Shown here in pieces: positions 17,011 to 25,622 of a DNA stretch of 41,561 nucleotides (its first letter is position 1; the number at the start of each line of letters is the position of its first letter). This DNA comes from Mageeibacillus sp. UBA5734. Lineage in GTDB: Bacteria > Bacillota > Clostridia > Saccharofermentanales > UBA5734. The translations under genes and the position numbers were made by a program. The notes beneath the pieces are model-generated. The model was not told the DNA's origin and searched no databases. It saw nothing but the letters and a program-made list of their open reading frames with translations. The DNA lies in contig DIGA01000021.1 in the NCBI GenBank assembly GCA_002419365.1, positions 1 to 41,561 of the forward strand, in the 5' to 3' direction.

Positions 17011-17079
17011 TCTCCCCCGCAGATTCCATTTTGATAACCAATCATCGAATGATTCGCTAAACACCCAAGGAGGAAGACC

Positions 17080-18081
17080 ATGAAAAAAATCTACAAAATT
17101 GACGAATGCCGCACCCACGCCCTCGATGGCAAGACTATCGCCATAATCGGCTATGGCAGCCAGGGCCACGCCCATGCCCTTAACTTGCATGAGAGCGGAT
17201 TCAACGTGGTTGTCGGTCTCTATGAAGGCAGCAAGTCCTGGGCCAAGGCAGAAGCCGCCGGCCTGAAGGTCGCCACTGCCGCCGATGCTGCCGCCATGGC
17301 CGATCTGATCATGATCCTGATCAATGATGAAAAGCAGCCTGAGCTGTACGAAAAAAGCATCAAGCCGCACCTGACCGCTGGCAAGACCCTGGCTTTTGCC
17401 CATGGTTTCAACATCCACTTCAACCGCATTGTGCCGCCGGCAGACGTCGATGTCATCCTCGTCGCCCCCAAGGGTCCTGGTCACACCGTCCGCTTCCAGT
17501 ACCAGCAGGGCCGCGGCGTACCAGGCTTGTTCGCAGTCTATCAGGATGCCACCGGCAAAGCCCAGGACAAAGCCTTTGACTATGGCTACGGCATTGGTTG
17601 CGCCCGTGGTGGCCTTCTGGGCACCACCTTCCGCGAAGAAACCGAAACCGATCTGTTTGGTGAACAGGCTGTCCTCTGTGGCGGCGTTGCCGAGCTGATG
17701 AAAGCAGGTTTCGAGGTTCTCGTCGAAGCAGGCTATGATCCGGAAAACGCCTATTATGAATGTGTCCATGAAGTCAAGCTGATCGTTGACATGATCGCCC
17801 AGGGTGGTCTGACCCTGATGCGCTACTCTGTCAGCGATACAGCCGAATACGGCGATTACATGGTCGGCCGCCGCATCATCACCGATGCCACCAAGAACGA
17901 AATGCGCCAGGTCCTCAAGGAAATCCAGGAAGGTGTTTTCGCCCGCAACTGGATCCTCGAAAACCAGGCTGGCCGGCCCAACTTCCTTTCCCGCCGCCGC
18001 CTCGAAACCGAGCACCAGGTCGAGCAGGTCGGTCGCGAACTGCGCGCCATGATGAGCTGGAACAACGAAATCGAAGTCTGA
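17080..18081 (+). CDS. ilvC: Ketol-acid reductoisomerase
   Basis: 333-residue class I ketol-acid reductoisomerase, converting acetolactate (or acetohydroxybutyrate) to the dihydroxy acid with a nicotinamide cofactor and Mg2+. The Rossmann motif is GYGSQGHAHALNL; the Mg-binding and catalytic region includes CVHEVKLIVDMIAQGG. In the cofactor-specificity loop (VGLYEGSKSW) a Tyr stands where many homologues have Arg, while the two Ser are kept. AAGGAGGAAG precedes the ATG. Probably co-transcribed with ilvN, and closed by the terminator at 18115-18152. Confidence 0.97.
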   Translation: MKKIYKIDECRTHALDGKTIAIIGYGSQGHAHALNLHESGFNVVVGLYEGSKSWAKAEAAGLKVATAADAAAMADLIMILINDEKQPELYEKSIKPHLTAGKTLAFAHGFNIHFNRIVPPADVDVILVAPKGPGHTVRFQYQQGRGVPGLFAVYQDATGKAQDKAFDYGYGIGCARGGLLGTTFREETETDLFGEQAVLCGGVAELMKAGFEVLVEAGYDPENAYYECVHEVKLIVDMIAQGGLTLMRYSVSDTAEYGDYMVGRRIITDATKNEMRQVLKEIQEGVFARNWILENQAGRPNFLSRRRLETEHQVEQVGRELRAMMSWNNEIEV

Positions 18082-18114
18082 GGCGTTCCCAGTCAATCGT
18101 CAGCACATACAGAA

Positions 18115-18152
18115 AACCATCTCCGGTTCATACGAGCCGGGGATGGTTTTTT
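18115..18152. terminator. Bidirectional terminator between ilvC and the zinc transporter operon
   Basis: AACCATCTCCGG pairs with CCGGGGATGGTT (one G-U pair, 10-nt loop) and is followed by six T residues on the plus strand. On the minus strand it ends in TTTTCTG, so it may also stop transcripts from znuB. Confidence 0.85.
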
Positions 18153-18215
18153 CATGGCATGGCGACGGCTGGCTCTTCAGCCAGGTCAGCAGGAAAAGCT
18201 TGCCCGACTGGCCTT

Positions 18216-19043
18216 CTAGCGTTTCTCGGTAAAGGCGTAGGTCAGGGCAAACAAGGCGGCACTACACAGAACGATGGTTGCCCCGGAAGCCATATCCAGA
18301 TAATAGGAGAGGATCAGGCCGCTGACACCGCTGATCCAGGCGAAGAGCAGCGAAAGGAGATGGAACTGGCGGACATTCCGGGCGATGTTACGGGCTGCTG
18401 AAGCCGGCAGGATCAGCAGTGCATTGATCAGGAGTGTGCCGACCCACTGGATTGACAGCGCCACCAGGATGGCGATGATCGCCATGAATGCATTCTCAAC
18501 CAGGCGGACCCGGATACCCTTGCTGCGGGCCAGGGCTGGATTGATGGAAAAGATCATCAATGAATTATAGGCCAGCGACCAGAACAGGACCAAGCCAGCG
18601 AGTGCCAGGGCCAGAACGACCAGATCGCCGGGCTGAATCGAAAGCAAATCACCGACCAGATAACGATTGTATTTGGCAAATCCCCCGCGCCGGGAAAGCA
18701 GTGCGATACCCAGGGCAACGGCTGAAGCAGAGAAGATACCCAGGATCGTATCGGTCGAAGCCCGGCCCCGGTTTTTGACCGCGGTAATCGCCAGGCCAAA
18801 CAAGATCGAAAAAACGATCAGGGCGGCAATGGGGTCTTTGAGACCCAGGAGGGTGCCAATGGCGATGCCGGCCAGGGCCGAATGGCCCAGGGCGTCGGAG
18901 TAGAACGAAAGGCGGTTGCTGACCACCAGGGTGCCCGACAGTCCAAACAGGGGTGCTATCAGGAGGATGCCAAGAAAGGCATTGCGCATGAATTCGTACT
19001 GGAGAAAAGGCAGGGGCAGGACAGAGAGCCAGGCGGTATCCAT
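18216..19043 (-). CDS. znuB: Zinc/manganese-type ABC transporter permease (ZnuB/AdcB family)
   Basis: 275-residue membrane subunit of the ABC-3 family with about eight membrane segments, forming the channel of a high-affinity divalent metal importer. Typical stretches: the early FGLSGTLVVSNRLSFYSDALGHSALAGIAIG and the later LSIQWVGTLLINALLILPASAARNIA. Its start shares one base with the stop of the ATPase gene (TGATG). The metal is inferred as zinc from the receptor type and linkage to a Fur-family regulator; manganese cannot be excluded. Confidence 0.9.
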   Translation of the reverse strand: MDTAWLSVLPLPFLQYEFMRNAFLGILLIAPLFGLSGTLVVSNRLSFYSDALGHSALAGIAIGTLLGLKDPIAALIVFSILFGLAITAVKNRGRASTDTILGIFSASAVALGIALLSRRGGFAKYNRYLVGDLLSIQPGDLVVLALALAGLVLFWSLAYNSLMIFSINPALARSKGIRVRLVENAFMAIIAILVALSIQWVGTLLINALLILPASAARNIARNVRQFHLLSLLFAWISGVSGLILSYYLDMASGATIVLCSAALFALTYAFTEKR

Positions 19044-19819
19044 CAGGCACGCCTCCCTTCCACCCGCAGCGGTTCGAACGCATCAAGGAACTGGCCACTG
19101 GCCAGGACCTCCTGCATCGGCCCCGCCGCCTGGATCGTCCGGTTCAGATAGACGACAGAATCCGCAAACTGGGAAATGATGTCGAGGTCATGGGAGACGA
19201 TCAGGGTCAGCAGATCATAGCGGTCGCGCAAGTCACGCACCAGTTCGTAGAAAAGCTGCTTGCCGTCCTTGTCGAGAGCAGAAACCGGTTCATCGAGCAG
19301 CAGGATATCCGGCAGAGGATCCAGGGCCAGGGCCAGCAGGACTCGCTGCAGTTCGCCGCCGGACAATCCACCCAGCGGTTTGTCCAGCAGATGCTCGCCT
19401 TTCACCTGCTGTAATAGTTCGAGGACTGCCTTGCGGTTTTTCGGGTGATGACCCAGGAAAACCGGCCAGCGGCTGCAATTGGCACACAAAAGATCTGCAA
19501 CGGTCATCGGCGACTGGCGGTCGTATTCGAGGTGTTGCATCAGGTAGCCGACCTTGGGCTGGACAAAGCTTTTCCCGTGATTGTCCTTGAAAAGCACACC
19601 TCCGGTGGAGGGCAATTCACCGACGATCGCCTTCAGCAACGTGCTCTTTCCACCCCCATTAGGCCCGACCAGAGCGACAATTTCGCCACAATGCAGGGTC
19701 AGGCTGATGTCATGGAGAATGGTCTGGCCATCGCGCACCACCGATAAATGTTCAACCTTGAGCTGGTGCAGAGGATGCTTGCAGGCACAGGCTATGGATG
19801 CAGGAGTCGATTCGCTCAT
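19043..19819 (-). CDS. znuC: Zinc-type ABC transporter ATP-binding protein (ZnuC/AdcC family)
   Basis: 258-residue ATPase that powers the metal importer. Walker A is GPNGGGKST, the ABC signature LSGGELQRVLLALAL, Walker B ILLLDEPVSALD, and the switch His follows in LIVSHDLD. The N-terminus carries a short Cys/His-containing extension (ACACKHPLHQL) before the ABC domain that could bind metal, though this is speculative. GAGGG precedes the ATG. It lies between the receptor and permease genes. Confidence 0.9.
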   Translation of the reverse strand: MSESTPASIACACKHPLHQLKVEHLSVVRDGQTILHDISLTLHCGEIVALVGPNGGGKSTLLKAIVGELPSTGGVLFKDNHGKSFVQPKVGYLMQHLEYDRQSPMTVADLLCANCSRWPVFLGHHPKNRKAVLELLQQVKGEHLLDKPLGGLSGGELQRVLLALALDPLPDILLLDEPVSALDKDGKQLFYELVRDLRDRYDLLTLIVSHDLDIISQFADSVVYLNRTIQAAGPMQEVLASGQFLDAFEPLRVEGRRA

Positions 19820-19856
19820 GTGCGCCCTCGCTTCTTGGAATGTGAATGGAATGCCA

Positions 19857-20837
19857 TCAGCGGAGAGCCTGGACCAGGACCTCGCCGTTCTGCCGCATGA
19901 TTTCTAGATAGGCATCCGGATCCTCGAGGGGCCCGCTGGAGGCAGGATCGAGGGTGAAGACCGGCACACCGGTTTCCCGGGCGATCGTCTCAGCGGTGTC
20001 TGCGACGTATTGAGGTTCGACAAAAATGGCCTGGATCTCTAATTCGCGGATCAAATCGATCGTCTGGGCCAACTCGGCAGCACTGGGCTGGGAGTCAGGC
20101 TCACGCTCCACAACTGCCGCGATGTTGAGGTCAAACTCCTGGGCGAAATAGGGAAATGCTTCATGGAAGGTCACGATGTCGCGATTGGGCAACGGATCGA
20201 TCGCTGCATGCAACTCATCACGCAGCGCCGCGAGTTTATCCAGGTAGGTTTTGGCATTGGCCAGGTAAGCCGCGCTGTTGGCGGGGTCCTGCTGGGCCAT
20301 GCCCTGGGCGATGGCTTCAACCTGGCGCATCATCAGGCTGACCGAGACCCAGACATGAGGATTTTCATCCATCAGTTCGATCCCGGCACTGGCATCGATC
20401 AATGGCAAATCCGGGTAATTATCGGTGACCTGGTCGAGATAGCTCTCGAGATCGGCACCATTGTAGATAAAGACATCAGCCGTTTCGATGGTCGTGAGAT
20501 CACCGGGCGACAGCTGGTAATCGTGCAGGCAGCCGGTGATTGTGCCGGTCATGTTGACCACCTCGACACCAGTGATGCCAGAGGTCAGGTTCAGCGCAGT
20601 CACATACATCGGATACAGCGAGGTCACATACGTCAGGGTCTCCTGGCTGGTCACAGCTGCTGTTGCAGATGGCTCGCTGGCAGATGCGGGTGTTGATTCT
20701 GTCGCCGATGCTGTTGGAGCAGCTGGGGTGGTCGTAGCTGGTGCAGCCTGGCAGGCAGCCAGGCTTGCCAGCGCCAATGCGGTCAATAGCAGGATTATGA
20801 TCAGGTGATACTTGTGTGGGTTGCGATCAGTTATCAT
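19857..20837 (-). CDS. znuA: Zinc-binding lipoprotein of ABC transporter (ZnuA/AdcA family)
   Basis: 326-residue extracellular metal receptor. The signal peptide ends in a lipobox (SLAAC, Cys 29), followed by a Thr/Pro/Ala-rich linker. The metal ligands expected of ZnuA-type proteins are visible: H105 in CLHDYQLSP, H161 in ENPHVWVS, H225 in TFHEAFPYF, and an acidic C-terminal candidate in LDPAS. There is no long His-rich loop. GGAGGA is 9 nt before the ATG. Transcribed from a consensus promoter (20928-20956) overlapping that of the divergent fur-family gene. Confidence 0.92.
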   Translation of the reverse strand: MITDRNPHKYHLIIILLLTALALASLAACQAAPATTTPAAPTASATESTPASASEPSATAAVTSQETLTYVTSLYPMYVTALNLTSGITGVEVVNMTGTITGCLHDYQLSPGDLTTIETADVFIYNGADLESYLDQVTDNYPDLPLIDASAGIELMDENPHVWVSVSLMMRQVEAIAQGMAQQDPANSAAYLANAKTYLDKLAALRDELHAAIDPLPNRDIVTFHEAFPYFAQEFDLNIAAVVEREPDSQPSAAELAQTIDLIRELEIQAIFVEPQYVADTAETIARETGVPVFTLDPASSGPLEDPDAYLEIMRQNGEVLVQALR

Positions 20838-20905
20838 GAGTTTAATTCCTCCAGGTCGGTGGTGTAAAATAGAGTCGTCCGGCGCTTTCGCTAACCATGC
20901 TCTAG

Positions 20906-20935
20906 TTGCAAACGATTCGCATTTAGAATTATAAT
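20906..20935 (+). promoter_or_regulatory. Promoter of the Fur-family regulator gene
   Basis: TTGCAA (20906-20911), 18 nt, TATAAT (20930-20935) on the plus strand, about 42 nt before the start codon. The -10 overlaps that of the divergent znuA promoter. Confidence 0.65.
20907..20921. promoter_or_regulatory. Candidate metalloregulator (Zur/Fur-type) operator
   Basis: TGCAAACGATTCGCA is an imperfect inverted repeat (TGC.AA...TT.GCA). It covers the -35/spacer of the regulator promoter and the predicted start of the znuA transcript, so one bound repressor could block both. It does not match the Bacillus Zur box closely, so the assignment is inference. Confidence 0.45.
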
Positions 20936-20956
20936 GATCACAGGAACACCTGTCAA
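20928..20956 (-). promoter_or_regulatory. Perfect-consensus promoter of the znuA-znuC-znuB operon
   Basis: On the minus strand TTGACA (20951-20956), exactly 17 nt, TATAAT (20928-20933). This is the full sigma-A consensus with ideal spacing. Such a strong promoter would need tight repression. Confidence 0.85.
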
Positions 20957-20976
20957 TTCAGTCTGGAGGGATCTTT

Positions 20977-21381
20977 ATGCGCATGACCCGGCAGCGAAAA
21001 GTCCTGCTGGAGATTATCAACCAGGCTGGCTCGCCCTTGTCAGCCGAGGAAATCATGCAGCAGGCACGCCAGCAGGACCCGTCCCTGGCGCTCTCCACGG
21101 TGTACCGCAATCTGGAGAAAATGCTTGAGCTGGGGCTATGCCAGCAAATCCGGTTCCAGGATGGACTGGCCCGCTTCGAACAGGCTGGACTGGTCCACCA
21201 TCACCATCTCGTCTGTACCGCCTGCGGCCGCCGCGAAGCCGTGCCGATCTGCCCCTTGCACCAGATCCAGCAGCAGCTCGAAGCCACGTCCGGGTACCAG
21301 ATCACCTATCACGAAATCAACCTCTACGGCCTGTGTCCAGAGTGCCAGAAAAGGCAAGCCAGCGGCAGAGCGGCTCTTTGA
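20977..21381 (+). CDS. zur: Fur-family metalloregulator, probably zinc-responsive (Zur)
   Basis: 134-residue Fur-family repressor. The N-terminal winged helix (MTRQRKVLLEIINQAG to LSTVYRNLEKMLELGL) is followed by a dimerisation domain with the His-rich segment LVHHHHLVC and two Cys pairs, C80/C83 and C120/C123, forming the structural zinc site. Fur relatives sense Fe, Zn, Mn or peroxide. Zinc is favoured because the gene is divergent from a ZnuA-type transporter and shares its control region. GGAGGG 6 nt upstream supports the start. Closed by the terminator at 21411-21445. Confidence 0.85.
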   Translation: MRMTRQRKVLLEIINQAGSPLSAEEIMQQARQQDPSLALSTVYRNLEKMLELGLCQQIRFQDGLARFEQAGLVHHHHLVCTACGRREAVPICPLHQIQQQLEATSGYQITYHEINLYGLCPECQKRQASGRAAL

Positions 21382-21410
21382 ACAATCGCCTGTGCGGGTT
21401 CATCGCACAG

Positions 21411-21445
21411 AAAAAGGCGGCTGGGTCATCCCACGCCGCCTTTTT
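21411..21445. terminator. Bidirectional terminator between zur-like gene and sugar operon
   Basis: AAAAAGGCGGCTGGG pairs with CCCACGCCGCCTTTTT (one mismatched position, 4-nt loop), with A- and T-runs on both sides, so it serves both converging genes. Confidence 0.92.
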
Positions 21446-21464
21446 GTAATTTCTGTGATTTCCC

Positions 21465-22193
21465 TCAGATCCGGCCCAGTTTATGGAGATAGGCCATGCT
21501 TCTGGCCACATCTGACAAGCCATCCGGGTCCGGATTGTCGTTTTCCACGATCAGCCAATCGATCCCGAGTTGGTCAGCCATGGCAAGGATGGCCTCGATC
21601 GTGTTTTCACCCTCGCCCAAGGCACAGGGATGCCGCTCGCGGTCGCCATCCTTGATGTGCAAAAGCTGGATCTGGTCCCGATGCGCCTGCAGCCAGGCCG
21701 GGACATCCTGCCCAGCAGCAAAGACCCAGTACGTGTCCACCTCCAGATCCAGATGGCGGGCAATTTGCTCGATCGCCTGTCCAGATCCGACCTGTTTGAA
21801 TTCGTGGTCATGGTTGTGATACAACAGATCGATTCCGGCAGCAGCAAGCACGGGCTTCACGTATGCGACACGGGCAACTAGTTGAACCAGGTCTTCTTCA
21901 CTCGCGGCCGGCGACCAGGCTATGGCAATTTTATTGCATCCGATGGCTTGGTGAAAAGCAATGACCTCGTCCAGGTGGTCAGACAGCCGGTCCGGCATCT
22001 CGTGGCTGCAGACGGCAACCAGTCCCAGTTCATCCAGACGGGCCTTAAGCTGTTCGGCGGACAAGCCACCGGATCCTGCCAGCTCGACACCAGAAAAACC
22101 GAGAGCTTTGACCTCACCCAGCAGGCTGGAAAACTCTTCCGGGTTCTGATAACTGTCACGCAGGGTGTATAGTTGAAGGGCAAACAGGGCCAT
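21465..22193 (-). CDS. Sugar phosphate isomerase/epimerase-like TIM barrel protein
   Basis: 242-residue xylose-isomerase-like TIM barrel (AP endonuclease 2 fold). Characteristic pieces are LQLYTLRDSYQ at the start, GFSGVELAGSGG, LLYHNHDHEF (metal-binding His/Glu region), LLHIKDGDRE, and IVENDNPD near the end. The start MALFAL at 22193 has AAGGAGG upstream; the frame continues 96 nt further without support. Last gene of a four-gene operon with two dehydrogenases and a second barrel. Family members epimerise or isomerise sugars, or eliminate aglycones from 3-keto-glycosides; the substrate is unknown. Confidence 0.82.
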   Translation of the reverse strand: MALFALQLYTLRDSYQNPEEFSSLLGEVKALGFSGVELAGSGGLSAEQLKARLDELGLVAVCSHEMPDRLSDHLDEVIAFHQAIGCNKIAIAWSPAASEEDLVQLVARVAYVKPVLAAAGIDLLYHNHDHEFKQVGSGQAIEQIARHLDLEVDTYWVFAAGQDVPAWLQAHRDQIQLLHIKDGDRERHPCALGEGENTIEAILAMADQLGIDWLIVENDNPDPDGLSDVARSMAYLHKLGRI

Positions 22194-22236
22194 GGGGCCT
22201 CCTTGGGTCATTAAATAGCTCGATGGTAGCAAGCAT

Positions 22237-23286
22237 TCAGATATGAACCGCAATCGACTGTCGTCTGGCTTCCGATTCAAAAGCAGCATCGATGACTTTT
22301 ATGACGCGAAGCATCTGCTGGTCAGTCACCGGCAACGCTGTGCCGCGCTTGACTGCGGTGGCAAACTGGCGGTAGTAGTCCTTGGCATCGCTGGTGACCA
22401 GGGGCAAAGGCAATTCCTCGATCGATTCCTTGGCCCGTGGTGCCATGGTCCGGGTCGGACCAGCCTCAGTGTAGACGATGCCCTCATCCCAGTGGACCGA
22501 CACAGTATTGGCCTTGGCAACCTTGCCATGACAGGCGAAATCGTCCACCTGGGCGGTGCCGCCGGTGCCGGACACATGCCAGCGCGGCAGACTGATGAAG
22601 GTATAGGTATCGACTTCGACCAGGGCCGAGACATCATTGGCAAAGCGCAGGATCAGCTTGAAATTGTCATCGACGCCGGGAAATTTGACCGACAACAGGT
22701 GCGCGTAGACATCAACCACGGGGCTGTCGACCAATTGCAGCATCTGGTCGATCAGGTGCACGCCCCAGTCGAACAACATGCCACCACCGGCGATTTTTTC
22801 GCAGCGCCAGTCGCCCGGGATGCCTTTGGATCCCTGGACACGGGACTCGATGTAGAATGGCTGACCGATTGACCCTTCATCGAGCAATTTCTTGACGATC
22901 CGGTAATCGCGATCCCAGCGCCGGTTCTGGTGCACGGAAAAGGCTTTGCCAGTTTCACGGCTGACCGCCAGAACGGCTTCCAGGTCAGCCGTATTCAGCA
23001 TGACCGGCTTTTCACAGATCACGTGCTTGCCAGCCTTGAGGGCGGCAATCGACAGGTCCTTGTGGAAGTTGTTCGGAGCAGCCACTATAACGGATTCGAT
23101 CGCCTTGTCTGCCAAGATCTCCTCCAAAGTGTCGTACGCTTTGATCCCCGCCGTGCGAGCCTGCTCATTGCGGGCCGGATTGATGTCATGGACGGCGGCC
23201 AGCGTGAATTCTTCCGGGATGGTCAGCAGCTGCTTGCCGTGCCATTCGCCCATGCCGCCAAACCCGATAATGCCAAATGTATGCAT
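22237..23286 (-). CDS. Gfo/Idh/MocA family oxidoreductase
   Basis: 349-residue NAD(P)-dependent sugar dehydrogenase. N-terminal Rossmann motif GIIGFGGMGEWHG, catalytic-loop motif CEKPVMLN, and the C-terminal alpha/beta domain with WGVHLIDQMLQL, the His-containing segment usual in the family. The start MHTFGI at 23286 is chosen over the longer frame (to 23346), because AGGA-type sequence precedes it and the extension would overlap the next gene. Sits between two TIM-barrel genes; members commonly oxidise a sugar or cyclitol hydroxyl. Confidence 0.88.
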   Translation of the reverse strand: MHTFGIIGFGGMGEWHGKQLLTIPEEFTLAAVHDINPARNEQARTAGIKAYDTLEEILADKAIESVIVAAPNNFHKDLSIAALKAGKHVICEKPVMLNTADLEAVLAVSRETGKAFSVHQNRRWDRDYRIVKKLLDEGSIGQPFYIESRVQGSKGIPGDWRCEKIAGGGMLFDWGVHLIDQMLQLVDSPVVDVYAHLLSVKFPGVDDNFKLILRFANDVSALVEVDTYTFISLPRWHVSGTGGTAQVDDFACHGKVAKANTVSVHWDEGIVYTEAGPTRTMAPRAKESIEELPLPLVTSDAKDYYRQFATAVKRGTALPVTDQQMLRVIKVIDAAFESEARRQSIAVHI

Positions 23287-23317
23287 GTGTTTCCTATCTC
23301 CTGTTGAGCCGTGTGGG

Positions 23318-24283
23318 TCAGGCCCAGAACATATTGACCTGGTCATCTTCGAAAATGAGCGTACGCTTCAGGACCTCGATGGCTTTTTCCAATCCTTCCT
23401 TCGGTGTCATCAGGCCGTCTTCGTGCTCGATCGAGATCACACCATTGTAGCCAGCCAGGCGCAACTCGGAAAAAATGGCGCGCCAAGTTTCTTCACCGTG
23501 GCCATATCCGACCGAACGGAAGATCCAGGGGCGTTCACCGAGACTGTCCAGCTTGCTGGTCTCGAGGACGCCTTTGACCGCACAGTTGTATGGATCGATC
23601 TTGGTGTCCTTGGCGTGGAAATGGTGGATCGCACCCTTCAGGGCGCGAATGGCGGCGACAGGATCGATCTGCTGCCAGAACAGGTGGGACGGGTCGAAAT
23701 TGGCGCCAATCACCGGTCCGACAGCTTCGCGCAGGCGCAGCAAGGTCGAGGGATTGTAGACATTGAAGCCGGGGTGCATCTCGATTGCGATCCGGACGCC
23801 ATGGTCTGCGGCAAATTTGCCAGCCTTCTGCCAATAAGGGATCAGCTTCTCGTTCCACTGCCATTCCTTGACGATCTGGTGCTCAGTTGGCCAGGAAGCG
23901 ACCACCCAGTTCGGGTAGGTGGCTGTGTCGGAATCACCGGGGCAGCCGGAAAAAGTGACGACCGTCTGGACGCCCAGCTTTTCGGCCACAAGGACAGCCG
24001 CTTCAAAATCTTCATGGTCCTGGCGTGCCATCTCAGCATTGGGATGGACCGGATTGCCGTGCACCGACAGCGCCGCGATCTTGAGACCCGAGGCATCGAT
24101 CGTCGCCCTGAACGTCTCCAGCGCAGCTGGATCCGCGAGGAATTTCTTCGCATCGCCATGCGCCGTGCCCGGATTGCCGCCGACACCGATCTCCAATTCC
24201 TGCACACCCTGCGACTTCAAATACGCCAAAGCCTGATCCAGCGGCAAATCACCCAGGATGACCGTAAAAACACCCAATTTCAT
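23318..24283 (-). CDS. Sugar phosphate isomerase/epimerase-like TIM barrel protein
   Basis: 321-residue xylose-isomerase-like TIM barrel. Visible family segments: LGVFTVILGDLPLDQALAYL, EIGVGGNPGTAHGD, VRIAIEMHPGFNVYNPSTLLRL with its metal-ligand Glu, GANFDPSHLFWQQ, HFHAKDTK, and ISIEHEDGLM. It is longer than the paralogue at 21465 and only distantly similar. ATG 24283 is supported by GGAGGA 7 nt upstream; a TTG six bases earlier is less likely. Probably acts on the product of the neighbouring Gfo/Idh/MocA dehydrogenase. Confidence 0.87.
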   Translation of the reverse strand: MKLGVFTVILGDLPLDQALAYLKSQGVQELEIGVGGNPGTAHGDAKKFLADPAALETFRATIDASGLKIAALSVHGNPVHPNAEMARQDHEDFEAAVLVAEKLGVQTVVTFSGCPGDSDTATYPNWVVASWPTEHQIVKEWQWNEKLIPYWQKAGKFAADHGVRIAIEMHPGFNVYNPSTLLRLREAVGPVIGANFDPSHLFWQQIDPVAAIRALKGAIHHFHAKDTKIDPYNCAVKGVLETSKLDSLGERPWIFRSVGYGHGEETWRAIFSELRLAGYNGVISIEHEDGLMTPKEGLEKAIEVLKRTLIFEDDQVNMFWA

Positions 24284-24370
24284 AATCAATTCCTCCCATT
24301 GTGCCGAAAATGGAACGCCGTCCCAAATCGGGCAAAAAATAAAAACAGCTTCATTTTAGACAAATCTTGC

Positions 24371-25447
24371 TCAGTCGAAGTAGACGGGTCGGCCGGTTTT
24401 GGCGGACTCGTAGATGGCTTCGAGGATGCGGGTGACGACGGCGGCCTGCTCGGGCAGAACGGTCAGCGCACCTTTGCCCTGGACGGCATCGATGAAACAT
24501 TTTTGCTCCAGGACGCGGTCTTTCATGGCATCACCTTCAAAAAAGGCTACCTCGCCGGCTTCGAGCAGTGGCTTGGTGATGTACATGCGGTCGTGGCGCA
24601 CCCCATTGATGCGCAGGCTGTCGTCCATATCGGCGCCTGCCTTGGTGCCACACAAGGTGGTCCGGGCTTCCGTGGCATCGATCAGATTCAAGGCCCAGCT
24701 CGATTCGAGGCTGATGGTGGCACCATTTTTCATCACGATGAAGCCAAAGGCACTGTCCTCGACGGTGAATTCCTTTGGATCCCAGGGACCAAAGACATTG
24801 CCAGGCGCTGTATCCTGGTTGAGCTTGTGGTAGGTCGTGCCGACCACATAGTGAGGTTCGTAGTTGTTCATCATCCAGAGTGTCAAATCGAGCGCGTGGG
24901 TACCGATATCGATCAGCGGACCGCCACCCTGCTCATATTCATTGAGGAAGACGCCCCAGGTCGGTACCGCCCGGCGGCGCAGTGCCTTGGCCTTCGCATA
25001 ATAGATATCGCCGAGAATACCATCTTCACACTCCTTCTTGAGATACTGGCTATCCGGGCGGAAGCGGTTCTGGTAGGCAATCGTCAGGATCTTGCCGCTC
25101 TCTTTCTGGGCGGCAATCATCGCCTCAGCCTCGGCATAATTCATCGCCATCGGCTTCTCGCACAGGACATGCTTGTCCGCCTTCAGGGCCGCAATCGTAA
25201 TCTCGGCATGGGAACGGTTTGGCGTACAAACGTAGACAACGTCCAGGTCAAGCTGGACCAGATCACGGTAATCCGTGAAAACCTGAGCATCGGCTGTGCC
25301 AAAACCGGCCTTGGCCTTGATAGCTCTGGCTTCGACGATGTCACAAAATGCTACGAGATCGATGCCGCCCAATTCCTTGATCGAAGGCATGTGCTTATTG
25401 GTGGCGATGCCGCCGCAGCCGACAATACCTGCTTTGATGGTGCTCAT
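24371..25447 (-). CDS. Gfo/Idh/MocA family oxidoreductase
   Basis: 358-residue NAD(P)-dependent oxidoreductase, first gene of the four-gene sugar operon. Rossmann motif GIVGCGGIATNKHMP, the EKPMAMN catalytic-Lys motif (CEKPMAMNYAEAEAM), and GGGPLIDIGTHALDLTLW with the family His. AAAGGAG precedes the ATG. About 88 nt separate it from the next gene; an imperfect inverted repeat in that gap is too weak to call. Divergent from the AraC-type regulator, which probably controls it. Confidence 0.9.
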   Translation of the reverse strand: MSTIKAGIVGCGGIATNKHMPSIKELGGIDLVAFCDIVEARAIKAKAGFGTADAQVFTDYRDLVQLDLDVVYVCTPNRSHAEITIAALKADKHVLCEKPMAMNYAEAEAMIAAQKESGKILTIAYQNRFRPDSQYLKKECEDGILGDIYYAKAKALRRRAVPTWGVFLNEYEQGGGPLIDIGTHALDLTLWMMNNYEPHYVVGTTYHKLNQDTAPGNVFGPWDPKEFTVEDSAFGFIVMKNGATISLESSWALNLIDATEARTTLCGTKAGADMDDSLRINGVRHDRMYITKPLLEAGEVAFFEGDAMKDRVLEQKCFIDAVQGKGALTVLPEQAAVVTRILEAIYESAKTGRPVYFD

Positions 25448-25622
25448 ACTGATAACTCCTTTTTATTGTTTGCCTGGCTGGAACGTGCGGGACGCAAATT
25501 CCACCCCAACACAGTCAGAACTTCTTCTACTATCACCAGTATAGGAATGCGTTGAGGCAAAGTCGTGTTAAAATATGAGCATCGAGTGACAAAATTCGCT
25601 GGTTTTTAGAGAAGGTACCTCC

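Noticed and set aside
16468..18096. 542-codon open frame on the minus strand
   Set aside because: Antisense to ilvN and ilvC, both certain. No start signal, no recognisable domain.
24284..24370. Imperfect palindrome (GCCGAAAATGG... / ...CCCAAATCGGGC) between two sugar-operon genes
   Set aside because: Only about 10 of 15 positions pair and there is no proper T-run, so neither terminator nor operator can be claimed.
22946..25555. 869-codon open frame on the plus strand
   Set aside because: Runs antisense across three confirmed sugar-operon genes and their gaps. The protein matches no family; it is a codon-bias shadow.
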